Assembly: GCA_028716975.1 (NCBI GenBank)
Contig: JAQUOU010000019.1
Coordinates: 1 to 64,000, forward strand
Direction of reading: 5' to 3'
Origin: Methylobacter sp.
GTDB lineage: Bacteria; Pseudomonadota; Gammaproteobacteria; Methylococcales; Methylomonadaceae
DNA length: 64,000 nucleotides
Part shown: one piece after another, positions 54,331 through 63,604 of the stretch
Numbering within the stretch: the stretch's first letter is position 1
Layout: every line of letters starts with the position of its first letter
Notes under the pieces: model-generated
The model's input: only the letters and a program-made list of their open reading frames with translations
Database searches by the model: none
Told to the model about the DNA's origin: nothing
Made by a program: the position numbers and the translations under genes

Positions 54331-55404
54331 GTGACTATACATACCCAAGGACTACAAACGCTGGCACAGGTGCAAGCGTTTGTTTCCAGCAACGCGGCTA
54401 TTTCGTTTACGCTGACGGATCGGGTGCCGCTTACGGCTGGATGACTGATACGCTCAAACAGTTTCATTATGCCGGCTGCAAGCGCGGGGATAAAGGCGTA
54501 CTAGCCAGTATTTGCGCAAGGTGACTGGCTTCTCCCGTGCGCAGGTAGCGCGCTGTATTAGGCAGTTTACCCAGGAGGGTGCTATCAATGATCGGCGGCC
54601 TGCGCCTGCCATGCCGTTTGTCAGGCATACACAACGGAAGACATTCGCTTGCTGGCCGAAATGGATGCTTTGCATGGCACAGTTTCCGGCACCACCACGC
54701 GCAAACTGTGCGAACGAGCGTTCAATGGGTATGAAGATGTTCGCTTTGAGCGGCTGCCGGGCATTTCCAATGCCCATCTGTACAACCTGCGGCCGCATAA
54801 AACCTATCAGTCCAAACGCGGCTCATTCGACCCAACCCGTCCGACCAAAGTCACTATTGGCGAGCGTCGCAAACCCGCGCCGGATGGCTGCCCCGGCTAT
54901 TTGCGCGTGGACAGCGTGCATCAGGGGGATTTAGACGGTATCAAAGGTGTTTACCTGATCAATGCAGTGGACGAGGTCACTCAATTTCAGGCGGTCTTTG
55001 CCGTGGAACGCATTAGCGAGGCGTATTTGTTGCCGGTACTGGAAGCCATGATGGATGCGTTTCCGTTTGTGATTCGCAGCTTCCATTCGAATAACGGCTC
55101 GGGGTATCTCAATCACAAGGTGGGAAAACTGCTAGAGAAATTGCGCATCGATCAGACCCAATCGCGTTCTCGCCAGACCCATAATAATGCGCTGTCGGAG
55201 AGCAAGAATGCTTCAACCATCCGTAAATATCTCGGTTACAGCCATATTCCTCAACACTTTGCTAGCCAGGTGAATACTTTCACCGTCGAGGTGCTATCAC
55301 CTTATCTGAACTTCCATCGCCCCTGTCACTTTCCAACAGAATATACCGATAAGAAAGGTAAAATACGCAAGCACTACCGGTCAAAACATGATGATATCTT
55401 ATGA
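54331..55404 (+). pseudogene. Integrase-core transposase, decayed
   Basis: Fragments of one transposase in several frames: the N-terminus from GTG 54340 (GLQTLAQVQAFVSSNAAI), then a shift near 54420 to YGWMTDTLKQFHYAGCKR, another near 54505 to RKVTGFSRAQVARCIRQFT, and a last one near 54630 into the long frame ending 55404. That frame holds a DDE integrase core: first Asp in YLRVDSVHQGD, the second position in FHSNNGSGYLN where Asp is replaced by Asn, and Glu in ALSESKN. Both the frameshifts and the lost catalytic Asp show it is dead. The element's ends were not found. Confidence 0.85.
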
Positions 55405-55461
55405 GAAATACCGTTCATTGCCCGCGTCAGAAAGTTTTCTCAAACCGCTGCCAGGTTTTAT

Positions 55462-55492
55462 CTCTACGCACTTCCCAAAGTAGAGGGTTTTT
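55462..55492 (+). terminator. Possible terminator after the transposase remnant
   Basis: CTCTAC (55462-55467) pairs with GTAGAG (55480-55485) and is followed by GGTTTTTC. It is a weak six-base stem. Confidence 0.4.
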
Positions 55493-55650
55493 CAAGTCAG
55501 AAAATTGGTGAGAGTGTGCTGCTAATTGGCAGGCCGTTACAACACGTAGCCGATACCGTTGATCACGCGCCGCAGGCTAACGGTGCGGGGCCGACCGTCA
55601 AATTTGGCGACTGAGGAGGCTTGATAAGACTCCACGCATTTTGACTTTAA

Positions 55651-55881
55651 CCTAAAAACCTTGGAGTGTGAGAAAACCGTTCGTGCTGAGCCAGTCGAAG
55701 CATGACCGGTTTTCTCATGTTCACCTATGGGGTGAGCATTCCAACATTCCGCCACCCATTCGACAAGGCTCTCCTGAGCATAGTTGAAGGGCTCATGACA
55801 GGCTTAGCCAGGACTCTCCTGAGCGTAGTCGAAAGGCTCAGTGCGAACGGGATTTGGGAAGGCTCAGCTGCGGATTTTAGG
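55651..55881. repeat. R1c: MITE-like element
   Basis: A 231-bp element with ends CCTAAAAACCTTGGAG (left) and CAGCTGCGGATTTTAGG (right), the R1 terminal sequence in inverted orientation. The interior carries GAGAAAACCGTTCGTGCTGAGCC as in R1b, plus R2-type words. It lies in the 1180-bp gene-free stretch 55405-56584. Confidence 0.8.
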
Positions 55882-56098
55882 TTAATTGGTACTCCTGCTC
55901 GACTACAGGTTTCAAATAGTTGACCCGGCAGATTGATCAAATCCGCTAACATTTACTCATTAGAGCAATTATCCGTTAAGTATGATCAAGCTTATTGTTT
56001 AAATAGATAAATATAGTCCTCACCGAAGATGTCCCGTCCTTGACTTTGAACTATCCTTTAACAAAAGGATCTAATGAAAAATAATCCTTTGATTAGCT

Positions 56099-56333
56099 CA
56101 GGAAGCGCTGATTAAATCCTTCGATAAGGCTCTCCTGAGTTTATCGAAGGGCTCAGGATGAACGGTAATCCTTCGTCTATGCTCAGGAGAGCCTTATTGA
56201 TTTATTTTGTGATTAGCCCTTGGCCAACGCTCAGGAGAGTCTTGTCGATGCCATTCGTGGTGAGCCCTTCGATAAACTCAGGAGAGCCTTGTCGAACCAT
56301 GAGCGAAATCGATTTGTTCAGCGCTTCCCTAAG
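56099..56333. repeat. R2d: MITE-like element
   Basis: A 235-bp element with good terminal inverted repeats: AGGAAGCGCTGATTAAATCC at the left and GATTTGTTCAGCGCTTCCCT at the right. The right half (GCCTTGTCGAACCATGAGC) matches R2a. No gene. 56334-56584 before the kinase gene shows nothing else recognisable. Confidence 0.85.
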
Positions 56334-56584
56334 AGATCTCATAAAAAAATCAAGCATACCTTTCAAAAAATATTTTAAGTAATTGAATTTATTAAACTCT
56401 ACATGACTTGCCGGACTTTTATGAAATGTTCGAGCTAGGTGTGACTGATGAAAAATGGTGTTCATGTCGGCGATTATATTTGTTGTTATAATTATCTATT
56501 AACCCTCGTTGTTAGACATATAGTCAAATTAAATGCCAAGTGGAAACTGACCCGTTAGATCATGCCCAGGGATGAGAGAGGATA

Positions 56585-59440
56585 ATGTGTATCCTTTTCT
56601 TCGGGTTAGTGTACTTCGCCTCTGCCGAATTGGGCCATGCGCTGTCATTACCAGGCCCATTTGCCAGCATATGGCCGCCAAGCGGGTTGTATATTGCAGG
56701 GCTTCTTCTCTCCGAGCAGCGCCGCTGGCCGTTGCTGGTTGCTGCCGCACTCGTCGCTAACGCCGCTTCAGGCGTATTATTACATGGGCAATGGCTCCCG
56801 ATCAGTCTCGGATTTTGGCTGTCGGGCACGGCCGAGGCACTTGCCGGCACATTCCTGATTCGCCGTTTCAGCGGCCTCTCGGTCACGATTTCCAGTCTGC
56901 GCAATGTACTGGCCATTACGGTTTTCTCGGCACTGTTTAGTGCAGCGCTAGGAAGCACGTTGGCGACGTCGGTAATTACTGTAACGAGCAAAGAAGTATT
57001 GTGGGTACCGGTTTGGCAGACATGGTGGCTTGCCGACGCATTGGGTATGCTGATCGTGGCTCCGCTCGTACTGGTGGTTGCGACCGATAAGCAAATACTG
57101 CTCAGGATGGCATCTGTCCGGCGCAGCCGCCTTTTCGAAGTGATTACTCTCGGGAGCACATTCGTTGCTGCAGCACAATTGCTGTTTGGCAGTGATGAGC
57201 CGTATCATCGCGCTTTCTTACTGCTCCCATTCCGGTTATGGGCGACATTGCGTTTTGAGATTCCCGGGACAATTATCGCCAACTTCGTATTGGCAATGAT
57301 CATTGTGATTAATACGTTACGGGGCGACGGTCCATTCGCCGCTTTTCCGGTGATCGCCGAAAGAACGCTCATAATGCAGGCGTTTCTTTACCTCTCCAGC
57401 GTATTTTTCCTCGTCCTCGCCGCCCTTCTGCGCGAACGGCGACAGGCGGCAAAAATAGTGCAAGACCGCGAGCAACGACTGCGCTTGGCGATGGAGGTGT
57501 CGGCAACGGGGCTATTGGATTGGAACATAAATACCGGTGTTATGACTTGGTCGCCTGAGTGCTACCTGATCTTCGGCCTGCGTAAGGAAGAGTTTGACGG
57601 AACAGCAGCCGGGCTCGACCGGCTGCTCCAGCAGGAAGACCGGAGCCGGGTCTGGGCGGCTGTGCATACCGCCATCGAGCAGAGAACCAAGTATGAGTGC
57701 GAGTTTCGCATCATTCGTCCTGATGGAAATTTCCGCTGGGTGGTAAATCTGGGTCGGGCTGTCTATGATAAACAGGGACAAGCGCAGCAAATAATTGGCA
57801 CTCTTACTGATATTACCGAGAGCAAGCGAGCCGAAGATCGGATGCGGCTCTTGGGGGAAGTAGCAGGGGTGCTGCTCTCTACAGACGACTTAGACGCCAT
57901 GCTGCACAGCCTGCTTGCCAGGATCGGCCCTACTCTCAGCGTAGATGCCTATTTCAACTACATGGTGGAGGATACGGGTGATACCCTCCGGTTGATGTCA
58001 TACGCCGGCATTTCCCAAGAAACAGCTAGCTCCATTACTCGGCTGGAGTTCGGCCAAGACCTGTGTGGTACAGTAGCACTTCGACGCCAGCCTCTTGTAA
58101 TACCTTACCTGCAGCAAGTCGATCACCCGAAAGCCCAATGGGCCAGGGCGGCTGGTCTCCGCGTTTATACCGCCTATCCCTTGTTAAGCGGCGATCTGCT
58201 GCTCGGCACGCTCGCCTTCTCCAGCCGTTCGGTGGATCAGTTCGATAGCGAGGAACTGGCTATACTACAGGCCATCACCCAGTATGTCATCGTGTTCTGC
58301 GAGCGCTTAAGGTTACTGCACAAAGTGCAGGAGACGGCTCGGCGCAAGGACGAATTTCTAGCGACGCTGGCCCACGAACTGCGGAATCCCTTGGTTCCAG
58401 TCCGCAATGCCGTGCAACTTCTTAATATGAAAGCGCCGTCTATAAAGGAATTGCGATGGGCAACCGATGTCATTGACCGACAGGTGCAACAAATGGCCCG
58501 GCTAATCGACGACTTGATGGATGTAAGCCGCATCAATAGCAATAAGCTGGAACTCCGCAAAGAACGGATTGAACTGACAAGAGTGATAGAAGGGGCGTTA
58601 GACACCAGTCGGCCGCTCATCCAGCAGCGTGGCCACGAATTGATAGTGACGCTGCCGCCGGAACTGATAATTCTTGACGCCGACCTCACCCGGCTGGCAC
58701 AGGTGTTCTTAAACCTGTTGAATAATGCAGCCAAGTATATGGATAGCGGGGGGCGCATTGATCTCCATGCGGAGCAACAAGGAAATGAAGTGGTGGTGTC
58801 GGTAAAAGATACCGGCATCGGCATCGCCGCCGACCAGCTGCCGTCTTTATTTGAATTGTTTTCACAGGTCGAAGGTTCGTTGTCCCGGTCGCAAGGCGGA
58901 TTGGGCATCGGCTTGGCTCTGGTGAAGCAGATGGTCGAGATGCATGGCGGCTCCATTACAGTTTTCAGCGAAGGCTTAGGCAAGGGTAGTGAATTCGTGG
59001 CTAGGCTGCCAATTGTTATTGAACAGCAAAATACTCCTTATACCAGCGCTGATAACAAAGCAATGCCATCTTCAAAACTTCGAGTCCTGGTGGTGGACGA
59101 CAACTTCGACGCTGCGTCCAGCATGGCAATGTTGGTGGAGATGATGGGTAATGATGTCCGTATGGCCCATGATGGCGAAAAAGCCGTTGCAGCGGCAAAA
59201 GAGTTTCGGCCTCATGCGATGCTGCTCGATATCGGCTTACCTAAGATGAATGGCTATGATGTCGCACGCACTATCCGGCAAGAGTCCTGGGGCAAGAGCA
59301 TATTCCTCATTGCCGTGACCGGCTGGGGGCAAGAAGACGACAAGCGGAAGTCGAGAGAAGCAGGGTTTGACCTGCACATGATCAAGCCGGTGGATCCATT
59401 AGCGCTAATGGAACTGCTCGCTTCTCTCCCCTCTACGTAA
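56585..59440 (+). CDS. MASE1 hybrid sensor histidine kinase
   Basis: A 951-residue membrane sensor. The N-terminus (to about 290) is a MASE1 domain with about eight transmembrane segments (LPGPFASIWPPSGLYIAG is typical). A PAS/PAC domain (about 300-415) and a GAF domain (about 430-575) follow. The HisKA phospho-acceptor is H597 in TLAHELRNP; the HATPase domain (about 700-815) has N and G boxes in VFLNLLNNAAKY and VKDTGIGIA. The C-terminal receiver (about 832-945) has D882 in LLDIGLPKMNG. It looks richer in G+C than its neighbours, and repeats and a dead transposase precede it, so transfer is possible. The signal sensed is unknown. Confidence 0.93.
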   Translation: MCILFFGLVYFASAELGHALSLPGPFASIWPPSGLYIAGLLLSEQRRWPLLVAAALVANAASGVLLHGQWLPISLGFWLSGTAEALAGTFLIRRFSGLSVTISSLRNVLAITVFSALFSAALGSTLATSVITVTSKEVLWVPVWQTWWLADALGMLIVAPLVLVVATDKQILLRMASVRRSRLFEVITLGSTFVAAAQLLFGSDEPYHRAFLLLPFRLWATLRFEIPGTIIANFVLAMIIVINTLRGDGPFAAFPVIAERTLIMQAFLYLSSVFFLVLAALLRERRQAAKIVQDREQRLRLAMEVSATGLLDWNINTGVMTWSPECYLIFGLRKEEFDGTAAGLDRLLQQEDRSRVWAAVHTAIEQRTKYECEFRIIRPDGNFRWVVNLGRAVYDKQGQAQQIIGTLTDITESKRAEDRMRLLGEVAGVLLSTDDLDAMLHSLLARIGPTLSVDAYFNYMVEDTGDTLRLMSYAGISQETASSITRLEFGQDLCGTVALRRQPLVIPYLQQVDHPKAQWARAAGLRVYTAYPLLSGDLLLGTLAFSSRSVDQFDSEELAILQAITQYVIVFCERLRLLHKVQETARRKDEFLATLAHELRNPLVPVRNAVQLLNMKAPSIKELRWATDVIDRQVQQMARLIDDLMDVSRINSNKLELRKERIELTRVIEGALDTSRPLIQQRGHELIVTLPPELIILDADLTRLAQVFLNLLNNAAKYMDSGGRIDLHAEQQGNEVVVSVKDTGIGIAADQLPSLFELFSQVEGSLSRSQGGLGIGLALVKQMVEMHGGSITVFSEGLGKGSEFVARLPIVIEQQNTPYTSADNKAMPSSKLRVLVVDDNFDAASSMAMLVEMMGNDVRMAHDGEKAVAAAKEFRPHAMLLDIGLPKMNGYDVARTIRQESWGKSIFLIAVTGWGQEDDKRKSREAGFDLHMIKPVDPLALMELLASLPST

Positions 59441-59704
59441 ACTGGCCTGCTGGCGCCATTAAGAATTTTATCATATCCAGATGGGATGATGAACCATGCG
59501 ATCCCGGAAAGGAGCCGCTGAAATCCGCCGATGATAGGTGTAAAATTTCGAATGCTGATTGTGAAGCCAGGCCTGCGATTGGGTGTCGAGCTTAAACACT
59601 CGGGGCTTTCTATTAAAATCCGGCGTGATACCCTATTCAACTGTAGCATCTTTCGCGCATCATCATTTCAACTCGCTTTGAATACCTACAGATAGAGAGG
59701 CTCC

Positions 59705-60820
59705 ATGACTATCTTATTGTTACTTGCCGTGTGCTTCCTCGCCTATTCCAATGGCGCGAACGACAACTTCAAGGGCGTAGCCTCTTTATTTGGCAGCAAG
59801 ACGACCGGTTATCGAACGGCTATTGGCTGGGCTACGGTTTGCACATTGGCCGGTTCAGTGGCGGCTATCTTTCTTGCGCAGGCGCTGCTCATGAAGTTTT
59901 CAGGCAAGGGTCTGGTCCCGGATTCCTTGGCTGGCTCTGAGTATTTTCTTTTGGCGGTAGCGGTCGGCGCCGGAGTCACAGTGATTCTGGCTACGCTCAC
60001 CGGGTTCCCGATTTCCACTACGCATGCCCTGACGGGCGCGATGGCCGGCAGCGGTTGGGTGGCGGTTGGGTCACAAGTCAGTCTGGGCGTATTGGGTAAG
60101 GCTTTCTTTCTGCCGCTGTTGCTGAGTCCTGTGCTAGCGGTGGCGTTGGGTGCTTCGCTGTACCTGATATGCCGGTGGTCACGCTTGCAGCTGGGCATTA
60201 CGAAGGAGTGGTGTATTTGCATCGGGGAAGAGCAGCAGGTTGTGCCGATGCCGCAGCCATCGTCGATTCTGGGCTTGCAGGCTGCGGCTCCGACGATATC
60301 AGCATGCGTGGACCAGCAAAGCCGGTGCGAACCGCGTTACGCGGGAGGCTTTTTCGGTATCGGCTATCAGCAGATAATGGATGCGGCACATTTCCTGAGT
60401 GCGGGCGTTGTAAGTTTTGCTCGCGGCCTGAACGACACGCCAAAGATGGCGGCGTTGCTATTGGTATTGCCGGAACTGGGTGCGCGTTCGAGTTTGATAA
60501 CTGTGGCGGTCGCCATAGCGGTAGGCGGCTTGTTCAGTGCGCGGCGAGTAGCGGATACGATGAGCCACAAGATCACCAGCATGAACCACGGACAGGGCTT
60601 TTCAGCCAATCTTGCCACGGGGTTGCTGGTTATGGCGGCGAGTCTTTTCGGGTTGCCTGTGTCCACGACGCATGTTTCGGTCGGGGCACTCTTCGGCATC
60701 GGATTGACTAGCCGACAGGCCAATATAAGTGTAATCCGCAATATTTTGCTTTCTTGGTTGATCACGTTACCGTGCGCGGCAATGGTTGGCGCTTTGGTTT
60801 ATCGGTTCACGAAGCATTGA
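59705..60820 (+). CDS. PiT family inorganic phosphate transporter
   Basis: A 371-residue membrane protein with about ten hydrophobic segments and the duplicated PiT (PF01384) signature: NGANDNFKGVASLFGS near the N-terminus and GLNDTPKMAALL in the second half. ISTTHALTGAMAGSG and VSTTHVSVGALFGIG are the paired re-entrant motifs. It would bring in phosphate (often as metal-phosphate) with H+ or Na+. A hydrophilic central loop (about 165-215) contains four Cys. It lies 264 bp after the kinase gene; a functional link is possible but unproven. Confidence 0.92.
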   Translation: MTILLLLAVCFLAYSNGANDNFKGVASLFGSKTTGYRTAIGWATVCTLAGSVAAIFLAQALLMKFSGKGLVPDSLAGSEYFLLAVAVGAGVTVILATLTGFPISTTHALTGAMAGSGWVAVGSQVSLGVLGKAFFLPLLLSPVLAVALGASLYLICRWSRLQLGITKEWCICIGEEQQVVPMPQPSSILGLQAAAPTISACVDQQSRCEPRYAGGFFGIGYQQIMDAAHFLSAGVVSFARGLNDTPKMAALLLVLPELGARSSLITVAVAIAVGGLFSARRVADTMSHKITSMNHGQGFSANLATGLLVMAASLFGLPVSTTHVSVGALFGIGLTSRQANISVIRNILLSWLITLPCAAMVGALVYRFTKH

Positions 60821-61042
60821 AATAATAAACAAACCCTATAGAGCAAACGAAAAACACACGTTCACCTTTGATTCTAGAGGGGGAATCATTACTAAACGAT
60901 ACGGTCTCGAAGGTGCTGCCGATCCGATTGAGTGCTTCTTATCCCTTAATACCATCTTCGGAATAACAGAAAATGCGTTTAATGCCTCAACCGGATAAAC
61001 GAGCTCTAAAAATTGCTGATATTTTGCACATAGAACCTTACT

Positions 61043-61210
61043 TTACTCACGCTGGCATTCTGAATGCCCGCATGAGCATGCATCACTGTCCTGCTGCTTC
61101 TCGCAACTGTCACAACAGTATTTGTCGCCTGGCTTTACCTGGCAGTTACAACGTGGATTAGCGCAAGTTGAGTTGTCTTGATTCGCCGCGTTACTGGTTA
61201 CAGTAGCCAT
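61043..61210 (-). CDS. Bacterial metallothionein
   Basis: A 55-residue Cys-rich protein read on the minus strand (ATG 61210-61208, TAA 61045-61043). After an N-terminal polar stretch come CANPRCNCQVKPGDKYCCD, SCEKQQ and CSCGHSECQ. There are nine Cys (16, 21, 23, 32, 33, 36, 45, 47, 52) plus His49, the same count and a similar spacing to the cyanobacterial SmtA/BmtA family, which bind Zn2+ or Cd2+ in a four-metal cluster. The Shine-Dalgarno AGGAG is well placed. Cytosolic. No SmtB-type regulator gene is visible nearby. Confidence 0.9.
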   Translation of the reverse strand: MATVTSNAANQDNSTCANPRCNCQVKPGDKYCCDSCEKQQDSDACSCGHSECQRE

Positions 61211-61335
61211 ATCATTCTCCTGAGAAAAATTTTAAGGACTAACATCAGGTATCTAAATCTATTTTTAATCTAATCTGGGGGAGTTACTACAGTACCGTTA
61301 AATGCAACAAACCTTAACTTTACCTGCGTTACTCC

Positions 61336-61367
61336 ATTCGGCCAGTAGGGAATCAGGCCGAATTTTT
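61336..61367 (+). terminator. Terminator-like hairpin
   Basis: ATTCGGCC pairs perfectly with GGCCGAAT and is followed by TTTTG on the + strand. No + strand gene ends close by, so the transcript it serves is unclear. A second perfect hairpin, AATGGCTGAGA/TCTCAGCCATT at 61376-61401, stands 10 bases further and may end the minus-strand csbD-like transcript. Confidence 0.55.
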
Positions 61368-61434
61368 GAATACATAATGGCTGAGATAAATCTCAGCCAT
61401 TCAATCTTAATTATCGGGTTCAGCCGACTCGAGG

Positions 61435-61713
61435 TTATTTGTCTTCCTTAATATCCTGCTTGATATCACCGTAGCCCTTCTGGGTTTTGCCGACATTCTT
61501 CTGGACCTTACCTTCCATTTCCATTTGTTTGTCGCCTATCACTTTGCCGGTGACTTCCTTGACTTTACCTTTGCCTTCCTCAACCCGACCTTCTACTTGA
61601 TCTTTATTCATATTGGAGTCTTCCTTGCTCTCTTCGGCATAAACGCCAACTGAGGCAATCGCCAAAAGAATGAAAGCTAATAAACCGGTGAGCTTTATAG
61701 TGTTACTTTTCAT
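61435..61713 (-). CDS. CsbD family protein with signal peptide
   Basis: A 92-residue protein with a signal peptide (about 1-26, LLAFILLAIASVGVYAEE), then a CsbD-like domain (NMNKDQVEGRVEEGKGKVKE and YGDIKQDIKEDK). CsbD proteins are small, charged, probably disordered stress proteins induced in stationary phase. The signal means this copy acts outside the cytoplasm. A good Shine-Dalgarno (AGGAAA) precedes the ATG. It is followed by hairpins at 61336-61401. Confidence 0.9.
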   Translation of the reverse strand: MKSNTIKLTGLLAFILLAIASVGVYAEESKEDSNMNKDQVEGRVEEGKGKVKEVTGKVIGDKQMEMEGKVQKNVGKTQKGYGDIKQDIKEDK

Positions 61714-61753
61714 ATTAATTTCCTGAATAGTTATTTTTGGTATTTTGGCTACG

Positions 61754-61781
61754 CAAAAGGCAAGTCAGTTGAGACTTGCCT
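61754..61781 (-). terminator. Terminator after the cytosolic csbD-like gene
   Basis: On the minus strand AGGCAAGTC pairs perfectly with GACTTGCCT around a six-base loop and runs into TTTTG. It lies about 20 bp after the stop of the 62-residue CsbD gene, separating it from the second CsbD gene. Confidence 0.8.
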
Positions 61782-61799
61782 GCATAGTTCGGAAATTTT

Positions 61800-61988
61800 T
61801 TACTTGTTTTTCTTAATATTATCCTTAATGTCATCTTTAAGATCACCAAATCCTGTTTGGAGTTTACCGACATTTTTTTGGAGATTTCCTTCTATTTCCA
61901 ACGCATCGTCGTCCAAAATCACACCGGCTGCTTCCTTAATTTTACCCGTGACGGTTTCCATTTTGCCTTTTACTTGATCGGTATTCAT
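61800..61988 (-). CDS. CsbD family protein
   Basis: A 62-residue CsbD-like protein without a signal: MNTDQVKGKMETVTGKIKE, GNLQKNVGKLQTGFGDLKDD. It closely resembles the mature part of the neighbouring 92-residue protein, pointing to a tandem duplication in which one copy gained (or lost) a signal peptide. The Shine-Dalgarno CAGGAG is well placed. Confidence 0.93.
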   Translation of the reverse strand: MNTDQVKGKMETVTGKIKEAAGVILDDDALEIEGNLQKNVGKLQTGFGDLKDDIKDNIKKNK

Positions 61989-62775
61989 GTTTCGCTCCTG
62001 ATTATTAGGTAGTTATGACTCAATAGTCATAACCAAAGCCTGGAAACGATATACTCCCACGCTCAATTTTGATAATACCCTTAAGGTTAAATAAAGTTCG
62101 TTCGATAGCGAACATAGAGTAAGGATTTCTTAAAAGATTAAGAGGGGTCTGAGTTATAGAGGCACTGAACTGTTCTCTTACGCCTCACAGCTAGGAAATG
62201 GTTTAATTAACCAGGACAGGCTACCAAGGCTTGCTATGCCCGGACTGTTACAGCATATTAAATTTCAACTTAACCCGTCTTTTTCAACCCGTTTTACACT
62301 GGTGAAAACTTCACATCTTTCAAGTGTATCTCTTCACTGACATCCAGCTTAACTATCCGTACATTAAAGACAGTTTTAGTGTTTCGACTTAGCCGTCTAT
62401 AAACGAGGCTGGATTGCCCTTCATCGATTTGATTTTAAAGGGAATAACGCGAGATTTATTTCAGGTAAAGGGGAAGCAATGACTTGTAAAACAGCGTCCA
62501 ATATTTTCCACTCAGCTTTAGATTTGCCCGCCTAAGGAAACAAAATAAACCATTTAATAGGGATTTCCCCTGATAAATTTGGATGCTGTTAGCCGGCAAA
62601 AATTGACACTGATTGGTAATTCAGAAGGAGGGATGATTGATGTAATTTATGTTGAAAAATTAAATGACTATTCCCACCATTATTCGAGACGCTCTGGCGG
62701 TTTGGAATACAAGGTGTCCTTGGCAGTATACCGACGCAGAGCGAGGGAACGATAAAAACATTTTAGGAAACCCTT
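61989..62775. other. Long intergenic region, no gene seen
   Basis: A 787-bp A+T-rich gap between the divergent csbD-like gene and the heme-oxygenase-like gene. Both promoters should lie here. The ORF that overlaps its right part on the minus strand is antisense to the enzyme gene and not supported. I found no repeat or RNA motif. Confidence 0.45.
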
Positions 62776-63495
62776 ATGAAAACTAATTCGCCAAAAGCGG
62801 CATTTTCCGGATTCGATACAACGGGGCTTTATATTAAGCCAGAGTGGCTTCAGCAACTTGGCAATACCCGTTTTCTGACACGCTGTCAGAACGGCCGGAT
62901 CAGCAGGGACGAGTTGGCCACTTTTATTCAACAACACCAGATGTATTCGCGCTGTTTTACGCGCTTTCTTGCAGCATTGCTGGCTAATATCGAGGATGAT
63001 GACCATCGCCTGGCGCTGACTCAAAATTTGTTTGATGAAATGGGCTTGGGCGATGCCGGTAATCTGCCCCATTCCAAGCTTTACCGTCACATGATGGAAA
63101 GCATGAGGCTGATTCCCTGCATAATCCCCTTACCCTCGACCCAGCGTCTGGTAGATACGATGTGGGAGTGTTGTCACTCGCCCAATTACATGGTGGGGTT
63201 GGAGGCTTTGTGCCTGGGCGCAGAAGGGATAGTTCCCTATATTTATCAATGGATAGTCGATGGTTTCCTTGCGGCGGGCGACTCACTGGATAACTTGCAG
63301 TTTTTTACGCTGCATATTCAATGCGATGACGGGCATGCCGAAACCATGAAAGACATTATCGCCTGGGAACTCCAAAAAGCCCCCTCCGCATTGCTCGATT
63401 TAAATTACGGGGCCGAAAAAATGATTCAGGCGAGAGTCGGATTTTTTGAAGGTTTATCGGCTGGCTGCCCTGCTCCTAATCACTATGCGGTTTAA
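62776..63495 (+). CDS. Heme-oxygenase-like diiron (HDO/TenA-fold) protein
   Basis: A 239-residue all-helical protein of the iron-containing redox enzyme / HDO superfamily (PF14518-like, related to CADD and PqqC). Candidate metal ligands are H54 (QQHQMYSR), E88 (FDEMGLGD), H99 (LPHSKLYRH), E150 (LGAEGIVPYIY), H180, D184 and H187 (HIQCDDGHAE), the full set expected for a diiron oxidase. Reactions in this superfamily include C-C bond cleavage, N-oxygenation and alkene formation, so the substrate is open. The Shine-Dalgarno AGGAAA is good. An unknown gene follows after 109 bp and may be a partner. Confidence 0.85.
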   Translation: MKTNSPKAAFSGFDTTGLYIKPEWLQQLGNTRFLTRCQNGRISRDELATFIQQHQMYSRCFTRFLAALLANIEDDDHRLALTQNLFDEMGLGDAGNLPHSKLYRHMMESMRLIPCIIPLPSTQRLVDTMWECCHSPNYMVGLEALCLGAEGIVPYIYQWIVDGFLAAGDSLDNLQFFTLHIQCDDGHAETMKDIIAWELQKAPSALLDLNYGAEKMIQARVGFFEGLSAGCPAPNHYAV

Positions 63496-63604
63496 GCCAT
63501 GAAAACCCGCTTGAAAACGTGCCGATGCTGCAAAACAGGGGCAGATTGGCTCTTCGCGTGGAAGCGCAATAAAGCTGGGTATTTGCCAGGAAAGTAGCCC
63601 CGAG

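Noticed and set aside
15737-56333. Could the short repeated words be a CRISPR array?
   Set aside because: They are palindromic words of irregular spacing within MITE-like elements, not identical direct repeats with unique spacers, and no cas gene is present.
56560-57159. 199-codon ORF antisense to the MASE1 region
   Set aside because: It is a shadow of the kinase reading frame; the + strand protein has clear domains.
58237-58983. 248-codon ORF antisense to the kinase core
   Set aside because: Ser-rich composition typical of antisense reading; the HisKA and HATPase motifs lie on the + strand.
60169-60711. 180-codon ORF inside the PiT gene in another frame
   Set aside because: It is overlapped by the well supported PiT protein with both signature motifs.
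62680-63090. 136-codon minus-strand ORF
   Set aside because: It is antisense to the heme-oxygenase-like gene, which has a ribosome binding site and a full set of metal ligands.
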